A stretch of 64,000 nucleotides of DNA from Chaenocephalus aceratus (lineage: Eukaryota > Chordata > Actinopteri > Perciformes > Channichthyidae): assembly GCA_023974075.1 (NCBI GenBank), contig CM043799.1, forward strand, positions 8,767,250 to 8,831,249. The letters are read 5' to 3'. A program made the position numbers and the translations under genes. How positions within the stretch are numbered: the first letter of the stretch is position 1; every line of letters begins with the position of its first letter. Below are positions 12,710-22,779 of this stretch, one piece after another. The notes under the pieces were generated by a model, which saw nothing but the letters and a program-made list of their open reading frames with translations, had not been told where the DNA came from and made no database searches.

Positions 12710-13450
12710 AAGGGACAGTGCAGACCTTTTTGAAATGGGGCTGTATGAGGAACTTACCTGAAGTAGGTTGCAAGTAGATTTTTTTTTAAATGCTAAAAAA
12801 ACGTTCTATTCGGTTCCAATCCACAGCCGCACATTGCTCGCTTCTGTGCTTTTCTGTTTCTCCTGAGGCATGTCATCTGCTTAAGGTATTAGAGTGGTGC
12901 AGGAATAAGTCTTCAGGTTCCATCGTCTCGAAGTCTACGTTTTTTTTTTACTTGATTTTGGTTAGATGCCAGAATTAAGGTCTGTGGTTAACTCTCAAGA
13001 CTTTTAAGTTTTGTTTCTAGAACATAAAATACGTTATCATATACCCAACTGGTGAATGTCTGAAGCTTCTAACTCTTAATAACGGCCGTTGCTAACAGTC
13101 GGCTAAATGAGACTATTAAACGCATCACGTCGAACATTAGCTGCCTTTAGCTTAGCGGTGGTGACACACAGTCATGTGACCGTGATGTGTATAGCCTAAC
13201 ATAAGCTTTTTACCTCTAGTGATTGCATTGAAACTTCAAAAATCATAAAAGTCTAGTTGAAATGTGGAGATTATTACAAAACGTGTAAAATAAACTGTTA
13301 ATTTGCCTCATCTTATTTTCTGCAACATTCAAAGGAGCCCTTTTGATGATAACTTCTAGGTTGGCCTACAAAAATACATCACTGCATCATTCTATAGTAC
13401 ACTGATGATGGATAAGTAGCACACAACCCCATTTCAAAACATCCAATGTA
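12710..13450. mobile_element. Possible MITE with inverted ends
   Basis: The left side (TTAAAGGGACAGTGCAGACC, then TTTTGAAATGGGGCTGTATG) is mirrored on the right by the reverse complement of the segment around 13400-13445 (CCATTTCAAAACATC preceded by CACACAACC). AAAGGGACAGT starts are common in fish MITEs. The outermost right end has decayed, so the boundary is approximate. No coding capacity was seen. Confidence 0.45.
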
Positions 13451-14383
13451 TCCTTTTAATAAAAGTACCTTTTCAGAACAATAGGTACTTCATAAAAAAA
13501 TCGTCTCATGTAAAACATTCTGTGCCCTTTCTGAATAATACAGTGTGATCCTTCACTGAACCATTTAACGGTTTTGGTCTTAAACATTATGTACATTTAA
13601 AAGGAAAACTTTTCAGCTTTGATGTAAAATGGAGATAATCCCGGTATTTTGTACAAAGTTTATATTGTTTCATTGCAGAGGAGCTAATCGGAATACTTTG
13701 TTTACGAAAGAGAAACCTGGAAAAGATGGTTATCACTATTACTGGCAGCTTGTGTTGAGTGTGCCATTAATAGACGAGTTACCACACATCAGAGATAGTT
13801 ATTTTCTGATATAGTGCCTTTTGAAGCATTTTCTAACAGTTTTGATTATATTAAGTGTCATAACGTTGATTGCTCATCTTTTACAGTCTTTGATTTATTT
13901 TTACTACTTTGTCTTCAACAGTATTTATAACTAGTGCTGGGTGTGTTTTCCGTCGACTTATTGCAATGCATTTGATTATAGAAAATGCACTATTTGCCAC
14001 ATTTTCAGCAAATTATTAACATGTAAAGTGTCACCCATGTTCATGATATCAATAGATCATTAATAAACAATAAAAAAAATGCTGTTTTGAATTTCTTTCA
14101 GTTTTGTCAAGACTCCTTTACCAAATCTATACGCTGATGATATACCTTTTTTATTTTGTTGTTCTATTGTCTAATCCTTTGTCCACAAATAACTGGAAAA
14201 TACTTTTTCAACGTTATCGGGGTCTATGGCTTAAGAAGCGAAGGTTCTTGTGGACTGGCTGAATGAAGGCTACATTGTGCGAATCGGGAGATCATTTAGA
14301 AAAAAACTAAAACGTTCAACTTTCAAAAACATTTCTAACACAATATTCAACTTTTAAAACATCATTTACATGAAATGCCTTTA
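13451..14383. other. AT-rich DNA between repeat copies, nothing recognised
   Basis: No coding exon, repeat end or RNA gene could be supported. Copy B of the LINE composite starts at 14384. Confidence 0.5.
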
Positions 14384-14670
14384 TGACTCAAGTTTACATT
14401 ATCGGTATTTTTGGTATTTGAGGTTTCATATAATTAGAGATGCCTTTCAATGTATGGCCTACACAGTGACTGGTTGCCTTTTGGGAATGTCTATAGTGAA
14501 ACCCTTTTTAATGAAAAAGGTCAATCAAAGTTGCTTCCTCAGTCCACAACAAGAGGATTTAGGAAAATAATAATTATAAGGTCAATACTTTTTTCTCTAT
14601 GTGGCCCCCACACAGACCTATTCTTACAAATAGATGATGCAAGCGCTACCTAAAGTAAGCTAGTTTGACA

Positions 14671-16028
14671 TTAGCTGCTCCAAATCCAGGAGCTCACAGA
14701 TGTCCTCACAGACATCTCCCTGAGCCAGGCTGTTGTTCCCTCGTGCTTCAAGGAAACCACCATCATTCCAGTGCCAAAGAAGTCATCTCCATCCTGCTTC
14801 AACGACTACCGCCCCGTCGCACTAACTTCTACCATCATGAAGTCCTTCGAAAGGCTGGTCATGAAGCAGATCAAATCCACCCTCCCCCCGTTGCTGGACC
14901 CGTTTCAGTTTGCCTACCGAGCTAAACGGTCCACAGAGGATGCAATCTCCTCCGCTCTCCACCCAGCCCTCACACTCCTGGACACTAAGGACTCCTATGT
15001 TAGAATGCTATTCATAGACTTCAGCTCGGCATTCAACACTATCATCCCCCAGCAGCTTGTACAAAATCTTACAGACCTGGGCCTCAGCCCCTCTCTATGC
15101 AACTGGTTGCTGGACTTCCTCACAGAGAGACCACAAGCTGTACAGGTCAACAACACCACCTCAAACACCCTCATACTGAGTACGGGGGCCCCCAAGGATG
15201 TGTGCTCAGCCCCCTTCTCTTCACTCTGCTGACCCACGAGTGCAAAGCCAACTTCAGCTCCAACCACATCGTGAAGTTTGCAGACGACACTGTGGTGGGT
15301 CTCATCAGCCAAAACGATGAGACTAAGGAAGGAAGGAAGTGAACCAGCTGGCCCTGTGGTGCCAAAATAACAACCTCTTCCTCAACCTGGAGAAAACAAA
15401 GGAGATTGTTGTTGACTTCAGGAGAACCCACTACCAACCCCCTCTCCCCCTGACCATCAACGGCGCTGCTGTGGAGCAGGTGACCAGCACCAAATTCCTT
15501 GGTGTGACCATCACTGATGACCTCACCTGGAGAAACAACACCACCGCACTAGCAACGAAAGCCCAGCAGCACCTGTACTTCATCCGGAAGCTCAAGCAAG
15601 CCGGAGCATCACCCCCTAACATGCTGTCTTTCTACCGAGGCGCCACTGAGAGCATCCTCAGCAGCTGCATCACGCTGTGGTTTGGAAGCTGCACCGCCTC
15701 CAACCACAAGAGCCTGCAGCGCAATGTGAACTCTGCCCAGAGGATCATCGGTGCCTCACTCCCATCACTACAGGACATATATAACACCCGCCTCACCCGC
15801 AAAGCACTCAGCATTGTGGGTGATGCCACCCACCCCTCCAACAGCCTCTTCAGCCTCCTGCCTTCAGGGAGAAGGTTCCACAGTCAGGATGCTGAACTCT
15901 CTCCCCTCCTCTCCCTCCCTCCCTCCCCCCTCTGACATTTCTCCCCTGACCTCTCCACCCTACCTCCCACCTTTCCCCCCTGCCCCAAATGGACCTGGAC
16001 TTTAAACACACACACACACACACACAAT

Positions 16029-16083
<55 letters not shown>

Positions 16084-16402
16084 CCTTCCCTCATCCAGCA
16101 CCAGTACTTTTTCTACCCATCTCCGCTGCTACTGCACTGAAACTGTACTTTGAACATAATTTTCTCATTTGCACTAAAGAATACTTCCATTCATGTCAAT
16201 TCATGTTCTATGGATTGTGTTTTTATAAATTATTAACTAGTACTTATTACTACTATTGCTTAGTTTTATACCCCGTTTATCTAGGCCCTTTTTGTATCTT
16301 GTTTTATGTAAATATGTCACAGTGGGACTGCGAGAAACGGTATTTCAAGATTTCTGTATATATAACACATGTAGAAATGTTGACAATAAAGCTGACATTG
16401 AC
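14671..16402 (+). mobile_element. Degenerate LINE, RT and 3' UTR (copy B)
   Basis: Same element as at 291-1988. Copy B keeps a longer frame through RT blocks 1-4 (14771-15232: [37 protein letters not shown]) and an open 198-codon C-terminal frame (15339-15935: NLEKTKEIVVDFRR, TKFLGVTITDDLTW, AQRIIGASLPSL, LLPSGRRFHSQ). The missing C in the GAPQG motif near 15190 and the break before 15339 are shared with copy A, so they predate the duplication. It is dead as an element. Confidence 0.85.
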
Positions 16403-16550
16403 TTTTTTTTTTTTACCTTTATTTATACAGATAAATCCCATTGAGATCATTGATCTCTTTTTCAAGGGAGACCTGCTCAAGTAGTTCCACATGAAACATA
16501 AAAGCATAAACAGAACAACAAAAGGACACCATACAGCATCATTTACATAA

Positions 16551-17516
16551 TTATCCACATGAACAGGTACCAATAGCTTCTGATTGACTAGCATCCAACC
16601 GAGCTTTAAAAACATTTAGTGGCACCAGATTGTTCAGTTTCCATTTAATTTGCAGACTATTCCAAGACAGAGGAGCTGCGCATCTAAAAGCTGTCTTCCC
16701 TAAGACAGTCCTAGCAGTTGGCACATGTAATAAAACCACAGCATTCGATCTCAGGCAGTAGCCACTTACAATTCTCCGTGAGATCAGGGAGCAGATATAA
16801 AATGGAAGTTTCCCTAACATGGCTTTGTATATAAAAATGTGCCAGTGACTGAGCCTCCGTACAGTTAGTGAAAGCAAACCAGCCCTTGCATACAGGGTAC
16901 AGTGAAGGGTTAATGCTTTACAGTCTGTCACACATCTCAGAGCGCTGTGATACGCAGCATCTAACTTGACCAGGCAATTGGCAGGTGCATTCATATAGAC
17001 CAGATCCCCAAAGTCCAGCACAGGTAAAAAGGTCACAGTGACTAGCCTTTTCCTGGCCTCAAGCGAGAAACAGGACTTGTTCCTGTAGAAGAAACATAGC
17101 CTAACCCTCAGCTTTTTAAGCAGGTTATTGACATGAAGTTTAAAAGAGAGACAATCATCAAGCCAGGTATCCAAGTATTTGTAACAGGCAACCACTTCAA
17201 GTTTTGTTCCTTGCCTAGTTACAATATCTAAAACAGGCTCTGGTGTCTTTTTAGCTTTTGAAAAGAGCATTACCTTGGTTTTATCCACATTTAAAAGAAG
17301 CTTTAGTTCAGAGAGCTGAGTCTGAATAATGTTAAAAACAGCCTGTAATTTAACACCAGCCTTCTTAATGGAGGGACCTGCACAGTACATCACGGTATCA
17401 TCCGCATACAAATGTAAAGTAGCTTCATCCACATTTTCACCTAAACTGTTGATGTAGATGGAGAATAAAAGTGGACCTAAAACAGAACCTTGGGGAACAC
17501 CATTTGCAATGTTCAA
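16551..17516 (-). pseudogene. LINE ORF2 C-terminal part: RT palm and tail (copy B)
   Basis: 321 open codons continuing the frame of 17573-20341 after the one-base deletion: GVPQGSVLGPLLFSIYIN, catalytic LYADDTVMY, NVDKTKVMLFS, YLDTWLDDCLSFKLH, then the distal domain with LSHWHIFIYKAMLGK and AAPLSWNSLQIKWKLNN. The YADD active site is intact. It cannot be made from the upstream start without a frameshift. Confidence 0.85.
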
Positions 17517-17572
17517 CCACTCAGAAGACAGCCCATCAAAGTGAACACATTGGGACCTTTCAGAGAGGTAGT

Positions 17573-20341
17573 TTACAAACCACCCACTGCATGGCTGGAC
17601 ATGCCTATACTGGTTAGCCTCTGCTTTAAAATGTGATGATCGACGGTGTCACACGCTTTTGAAAGGTCAATAAATAGAGCTGCACAACTCTGCTTATTAT
17701 CTAAAATACTAGTAATGTCATTTACCACTTTCATTGTAGCAGTGATGGTGCTGTGTTGCTTTCTGAAGCCTGACTGATGTTTAGACAGGATGTCATTTGT
17801 ACATAAAAACACCTTTACCTGTTCACTCACTAAGCGTTCAAGAACCTTAGCCAGAACTGACAACTTAGAGATTGGCCTATAGTTATTTAATAAGGTGGCC
17901 TCCCCTCCTTTTAGCAAAGGCAGGATATACGCTGACTTCCACCATTTTGGAATTGTGTTAGTGCTGAGGGAGAGGTTAAAAAGAGAAGTAAGAGGTGGAG
18001 CAATAAAATCTGCAGCTATCTTTAAAAAGAAAGGTTCTAAGTTGTCCGGACCAGCCGGTTTCTTAGGATCTAACTTGGATAAAGGTTCACGAACAAGATC
18101 AACATTAAAAGTAGTAAAACTAAAAGGGTTTTCCAACACACGTTTTTCAGAGTCACATACTGTAGTGTTCACAGAAGCAGAGTTAGTGACAGAATCAAAT
18201 AAAGAACCACAGGACACAAAATGCTCATTAAAGCAATTTAGCATAGTAGCCCTGTCCGATATAGTGCCAGATGCTGTGGTAATGCACGGAGGTAGCTCAT
18301 TTCGGATATCGCCGGTGGATAACGATTTAATGGCTTTCCAACATTTTCCAGGATTATTCAGATTCTTTGTGGTTACTGACAGATAGTACTTTGATTTAGC
18401 ACTTTTGATTTGCGATGTGAAGCTATTCCTTAGCTGCCTAAAACGCAGCCATTCTACCTCTGAGCCTGATTTCCTAGCCTTTGCCCAGGCCTTGTTTCTC
18501 TCATGAAGGAGACTGGACAGTTCAGCAGAAAACCAAGGATTGTCTCGTCCCTTTACTCTAAATTTACGCAGGGGTGCATGTCTATCAATGATCTCCATAA
18601 AACCAAGATAAAAATAAGACCATGCGGTTTCAGCACACAGATCGATTTTACCCCAATCAAACCCAAACAGATCAAAACACACAAAACCCTGCTCCACAAA
18701 ATGTTTTTTGTCTCTCTTAATGATAATGCGAGGTTTAACCTTTTGGACCTTAGTGTCACTAATTGTGGCTACAACACAGTGATCACTCAGATCATTTGCA
18801 AATACTCCCACAGATGAATATTTATGGGGAACATTAGTTAAAATGAGATCAATTAGGGAGGATTTATTAGGGGACTTAATGTTAGGGCGAGTAGGACTGT
18901 CCACAATCTGAGTAACATTTAAAGAGATACAAAGGTTTTTAAAATCCTCTGACACTGCAGTTAACCAGTCCCAGTTAAAATCTCCAAGTAGCACTATTTC
19001 CTTGTAGTCTAGCTGCGATAAAAGATTTGCTAGCGAAAACAAGGAGTCCTTGCCAGCTGAGGGGGGTCTGTAACAGCCCACCACCATGACCTGTTGACCC
19101 TTTGCCACTTCTATATTTAAGGCTAAAAATTCGAATTGCTTACTGATCGATTTGGAAATTAATGTGGTTACACTGAACTTATTCTTAACATAAATGGCAA
19201 CGCCACCACCTTTATTAGGCCGGTTGGTACGATACACATTAAAACCATTTAAGGCAATGTCAGAGGCCAAAATAGAGTTATTTAGCCATGTTTCTGATAA
19301 AACAATGACGTCAGCGTCAGTTGAGCTCGCCCAGATACGGACAAAATCTAGTTTACCTAACAGACTGCGCACATTCAAGTGGATGAAACCCAACCCAGAC
19401 CTAGCTTTAAAATCAGCAGGAGTAGCGATCTGACTACTACTACTGGGCGGACCAGGGTTAGGTTGTACATTTCCTGACAGTAATAACAACAAAAAAAACA
19501 GGCATCTTTTCCTCTTAAACGACACACATACATTGTCATCTAATTTAGAAACACCGGAAAAGTCTGCGAGAGTGTGATTAGAGCTTAAGAACCAGTCCTG
19601 AAGAACCATCATCGCAGGAAAACAAAAAAGACAAACATATTTTGTCGAGCAGATTGTCTGTGACAAGGCAACCGGTAATTGTTTGAGCAACACATCCGAA
19701 CCTTTGCAGGGGATGCCCACTGCAGATGGCAGAACAGACCTGAATCCAGTAGACTTCTCAGAATGACTAGAGATCTTCTCATAGTCCAAAACAGTTAACA
19801 GGCACAGCAGAATCCCGATATGGGCCATTTTCCCAGACCAGCACACAGTATCTGCGATGTTCCTGGAGCAAAAACAGCACAGCAGCAAAGGACAGGCGAA
19901 AACAGAAGCGTGGAAGCGCTCCGGTCCCTCCGTGGTATCCCCGGGGTGAAAGCAGGCCTCTGCAACAGCAGAACCAGGACAGGTGGAAAGCAGGCCCCAG
20001 CGGTGGTAAAATCCTCCTCCGTACAGCAGCACGCGCCCGGTGGAAGCAGGCCAAGCCCGAAGTGTGGATCCACTCCGTCTCTCCGCGACGATTACGGGGT
20101 AAAAACCTCTCCAGTACAGCCGAATTCTACAGGTGGGAGCAGGCCTCCGTAGATCGCAGATCGCAGGCAGCAACAGGTGGAACCGCTCCGTCTCTTCGCG
20201 ACGAGCAGGCCTCCGTAAATCGCAGATCGCATGCAGCAACAGGTGGAGCTGCTCCGTCTCTTTGCGACGTCTCCGGAGGAAAAACACCTCAATACAGCCG
20301 TACTCGACATGTGGGAGTAGGCCTCGGCAGATCGCAGACAA
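17573..20341 (-). CDS. LINE ORF2 N-terminal part: 2A-like leader, endonuclease, RT start
   Basis: The open frame is 922 codons. The first part is probably leader read-through, and the likely start is the Met at 19828 (MAHIGILLCLLTVLDY, hydrophobic), giving about 752 residues to the frameshift. Before the endonuclease a run of Phe/Leu (FFLLLLL) is followed by SGNVQPNPGP (19448-19477), which resembles a 2A ribosome-skipping peptide. The endonuclease runs from FIHLNVRSLLGKLDF through VLSETWLN, LLGDFNWDW, SSLIDLILTN and NDLSDHCVV. Reverse transcriptase starts with NNYRPISKLSV and ALFIDLSKACDTVDH. The frame ends early at SSHAVGGL because one C is missing near 17582 relative to copy A. It is a retrotransposon protein that nicks target DNA and primes reverse transcription, not a host gene. 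Confidence 0.85.
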   Translation of the reverse strand: MSAICRGLLPHVEYGCIEVFFLRRRRKETEQLHLLLHAICDLRRPARREETERFHLLLPAICDLRRPAPTCRIRLYWRGFYPVIVAERRSGSTLRAWPASTGRVLLYGGGFYHRWGLLSTCPGSAVAEACFHPGDTTEGPERFHASVFACPLLLCCFCSRNIADTVCWSGKMAHIGILLCLLTVLDYEKISSHSEKSTGFRSVLPSAVGIPCKGSDVLLKQLPVALSQTICSTKYVCLFCFPAMMVLQDWFLSSNHTLADFSGVSKLDDNVCVSFKRKRCLFFLLLLLSGNVQPNPGPPSSSSQIATPADFKARSGLGFIHLNVRSLLGKLDFVRIWASSTDADVIVLSETWLNNSILASDIALNGFNVYRTNRPNKGGGVAIYVKNKFSVTTLISKSISKQFEFLALNIEVAKGQQVMVVGCYRPPSAGKDSLFSLANLLSQLDYKEIVLLGDFNWDWLTAVSEDFKNLCISLNVTQIVDSPTRPNIKSPNKSSLIDLILTNVPHKYSSVGVFANDLSDHCVVATISDTKVQKVKPRIIIKRDKKHFVEQGFVCFDLFGFDWGKIDLCAETAWSYFYLGFMEIIDRHAPLRKFRVKGRDNPWFSAELSSLLHERNKAWAKARKSGSEVEWLRFRQLRNSFTSQIKSAKSKYYLSVTTKNLNNPGKCWKAIKSLSTGDIRNELPPCITTASGTISDRATMLNCFNEHFVSCGSLFDSVTNSASVNTTVCDSEKRVLENPFSFTTFNVDLVREPLSKLDPKKPAGPDNLEPFFLKIAADFIAPPLTSLFNLSLSTNTIPKWWKSAYILPLLKGGEATLLNNYRPISKLSVLAKVLERLVSEQVKVFLCTNDILSKHQSGFRKQHSTITATMKVVNDITSILDNKQSCAALFIDLSKACDTVDHHILKQRLTSIGMSSHAVGGL

Positions 20342-20550
20342 CTAAAACTACTACTTTTATAAGCAGGGATGGCTAAAAGTTTGTAAGCAGGAGAGCTAGA
20401 TGCTAACAGATGCCAGATGCTAACAGGTAGTGCGAGCCTGTAGAAATTGCGACTGCCTCCAATGACTTTGATTATTAAGTACTCTGATACAGTCTTAATA
20501 TCTCTGTTATGTAACTCAGCAACCCTGGGCTGCACCAACAGGGTGTAAAT

Positions 20551-20998
20551 CAGGTGGTTGGGTGGACTGATAACATGCTCTTGAGATTAACACCAGGAAA
20601 ACAGAGGAAATACTCTTTGGCTCACCGTCTGACTCCCATACAGTCCCCATTTTAATTCATACTGAAAAAAAACAAGCAGGTACTTTCCTACAAATATGGG
20701 TGTAATGATTCTACAGTATTGCAATACTACCTGGTACAAGTGTTTGTCGACTGCTTTCAAATCAAAACTGCTCCACCAGCGGAAAATCTTCTCAAAGATT
20801 GTTGGTCAAGCCTTTCAGAGACTTTATGAGTCAGCATACCATAATAACCTAGTGAGGCTGTCCAACAACATCATCTCTGACCCAAACCATGTGCTGAACA
20901 GAGAATATGAATTATTGAAATCCTATCGGAGATACAGAGTCCCTCGTTTTAATAAAGTCAGACTGAAGCACTCCTTTGTGCACTGCAGTCAATCCTAA
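20551..20998 (+). mobile_element. LINE fragment, RT C terminus
   Basis: A short RT-like stretch (EINTRKTEEILFGSPSD near 20585) is followed by an open frame reading LQYCNTTWYKCLSTAFKSK, KIFSKIVGQAFQRLYES and SYRRYRVPRFNKVRLKHSF, then a stop. The QKI.SKIVG and GRRYR-type spacing matches the C-terminal region of Rex1/Babar or related LINEs. It is a different family from the copy A/B LINEs. 5'-truncated and internally deleted. Confidence 0.6.
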
Positions 20999-21129
20999 CA
21001 GTAAAGACACAGAGTTAAATCACAGCTCAAATGCACGCTAAAGGGTCTTTTTTGTTATGTTGTCCTTATTAATGTTGCAAATGGAGCTGCTGTGAAGCAA
21101 GTCTAATTTCAGATTTGATCTGACCATTA

Positions 21130-21430
21130 CAGTAATGTTGTATATAAACTTAAGATACCGCTGCTGGTTTATAAAGCACTGAATGGTTTAGGCCCAAAAT
21201 ACATTTCTGACCTCCTGCTAAATGATGAACCATCCAGATCTCTCAGGTCTTCAGGGACTGGTCAGCTTTCTGTCCCCAGAGTCAGAACTAAACATGGAGA
21301 AGCAGCGTTCAGTTATTATGCTCCAAATATCTGGAACAAACTCCCAGAAACCTGCAGGTCCACTGCAACTCTGACTACTTTTAAATCCAGGCTGAAGACT
21401 TTTCTTTTTGTCGCTGCTTTTAATTGAACT
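21130..21430 (+). mobile_element. L2 LINE fragment, ORF2 C-terminal end
   Basis: One frame reads LLVYKALNGLGPKYISDLLL, SLRSSGTGQLSVPRVRTKHG, AAFSYYAPNIWNKLPET and TTFKSRLKTFLF before a stop near 21425. This is the conserved L2-type tail (YKALNG, WN.LP, FK..LKT.LF). No 3' terminal repeat is preserved. Confidence 0.7.
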
Positions 21431-21495
21431 ATTCCATAAACTGCACTGTCACTTTATTCATGTCTTTTTTTATTTTAATGTTTATTTTATTATCT

Positions 21496-21705
21496 TGTAG
21501 TGACACGTTATTGGACATAATTCACCTCTCGTATTGTGTTGCCACACGAACCCTTTAGTGGGAACACCTGTAGCGTTAGCTTCCATTCCTGCTAGCTCGT
21601 CAAGCAGAGCAGTTGATGTGATAACCTGTCTGTTATTAATGGCTAATAAAGATTGGAACTCTGTTCTTAATACACCGCCTCCGACTCACTTTTCCTGGCA
21701 CTACA
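21496..21705 (+). mobile_element. Solo LTR, 210 bp
   Basis: Begins TGTAGTG and ends CACTACA, perfect 7 bp inverted ends of the TG...CA type. It is flanked by ATCT at 21492-21495 and 21706-21709 (4 bp target duplication). Inside are a polyadenylation signal (TAATAAAGATTGG near 21643) and a C-rich U5-like end. No internal retroelement sequence is adjacent, so it is probably a solo LTR left by recombination. Confidence 0.65.
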
Positions 21706-21744
21706 ATCTTTACTTTTTAATGACTGTTTTTAAATGCCATTTTC

Positions 21745-22240
21745 TTAAAGGTGGGGTAGGTAAGTTTCAGAAACCGGCTCGATATACACTTTTTGTTATA
21801 TTCCATGGAATGCTCTTAACATCCCGATAGCAATGAATATCTTAAGTGCTTTGACAAAAAATCCATACAAAAATGTCATCTGTGGAAGCCGTAATACTGT
21901 AAAAAGTACAACGGATTGGATTGCCGCCCTGTCTGTCAGCCTTCCATCTCGTGCACGCACAAATGTATCTCGTGCCCTCATTGGGCGTGCCGTCATTGGG
22001 CGTGCATTGCAGCAGTACTTCAATGACTCGCCAGCAACAGGCGGCCACTTTCACCATGGCAGAGTTAGGTTCAACATCGTCTACTGGTGGTAAAAGAAAT
22101 AATGTAACGGAGCAAATTAGGAACAAAAACAAAGTGGAAACTAGGAGAATTCAAACCAGTCAATATCGGAGTTGCTTTTAAAAGATGGCGACTACTGATG
22201 GAACACATGGGGGTTATTGATATTCCCTATCTTTATTCAA
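21745..22240 (+). mobile_element. MITE/DNA element left half with coding relic
   Basis: Starts TTAAAGGTGGGGTAGGTAAG and contains CCATGGAATGCTCTTAACATCC. The same sequences occur in inverted order in the element at 28524-28846. Beyond about 22010 it runs into unrelated sequence with a short frame (MAELGSTSSTGGKRNN near 22057, then ..NIGVAFKRWRLLMEH), a phrase I have seen in fish repeat-borne ORFs. The right half of the same family lies at 26585-26712, so these may be the two ends of one larger element. Confidence 0.55.
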
Positions 22241-22285
22241 GAGCGTGGTATTTAAATTTGAGAGCATACTTTATGTATTTATATA

Positions 22286-22525
22286 TATAATAAGTGTCAG
22301 TACGATTTTATGTTGTATTTGCGTGCATTTCCTGTTCGGAAAGTGGCGCTGCGGCTGTAGCCTACTGATAGTAACTACAATACAAGGTGTCCGTATATAT
22401 ATCTATATATATATATATATAGATATGTATATAATAAGTGTCACGATCCGTCACGATCCGATTTTATTTTGTATTTGCGTGCATTTCCTGTTTGGAAAGT
22501 GGCACTGTACTGATAGTGGTGATTT
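22286..22525 (+). repeat. Local tandem duplication with AT-rich spacer
   Basis: TATTTGCGTGCATTTCCTGT and the following GGAAAGTGGC occur twice (near 22316 and 22472), each preceded by ATAATAAGTGTCA. A palindromic TATATA tract (22395-22437) lies between them. The unit is about 150 bp. No function was inferred. Confidence 0.65.
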
Positions 22526-22637
22526 TATTTTTGGAATTCTTAGCCTGCACTTCCTGTACTGACAGTGGAGGTGTCCTGAGAGTGGAGGTCTGCACCGGAA
22601 CTGTCCTGTCTCGAGTTGACGGGCGGCGGGGGGTAGC

Positions 22638-22675
22638 GTCCCGGTGGAGAGGGCTCTCTCCACCCGGGACGCGAG
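22638..22675. other. GC-rich hairpin
   Basis: GCGTCCCGGTGGAGAG is followed after GG by CTCTCTCCACCCGGGACGC, a near-perfect inverted repeat with a one-base bulge and a tiny loop. It sits just before the DIRS remains and could belong to the DIRS terminal region. Confidence 0.5.
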
Positions 22676-22779
22676 GATGAATCCTGCCTCCAATATTTAT
22701 GATCCCACTGTGTGCATAAATAAAAATGATGGCAATTATTCCGTTGTGAGAGTCATTCCTTTCCACAATCCCACACTTC

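Larger units (their letters stand above)
14384..20391. repeat. Direct repeat, copy B (composite LINE block)
   Basis: Second copy of the composite described at 1-9426, 14383 bp downstream in the same orientation, about 6.0 kb because it lacks the two DNA elements. It provides empty-site sequences near 17548 and 17990. Its CA microsatellite (about 16003-16082, broken by one TCT) is longer than in copy A. Flank homology upstream of the plus-strand LINE (14384-14670) shows that this is a duplication of a genomic segment and not two independent LINE insertions. Confidence 0.88.
16403..20391 (-). mobile_element. L2-type LINE, nearly full length (copy B)
   Basis: About 4 kb, read right to left: 5' leader with two tandem repeats of roughly 65 bp around 20130-20270 (units share GATCGCAGATCGCA and CAACAGGTGGA), one long ORF (17573-20341) with 2A-like motif, endonuclease and N-terminal RT, a one-base deletion near 17582, the remaining RT frame (16551-17516), and a 3' UTR ending in an A-tail (T-run near 16405). 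The same 3' UTR sequence recurs alone at 32557-32706. The only obvious lesion separating it from a continuous ORF is the frameshift. Confidence 0.9.
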
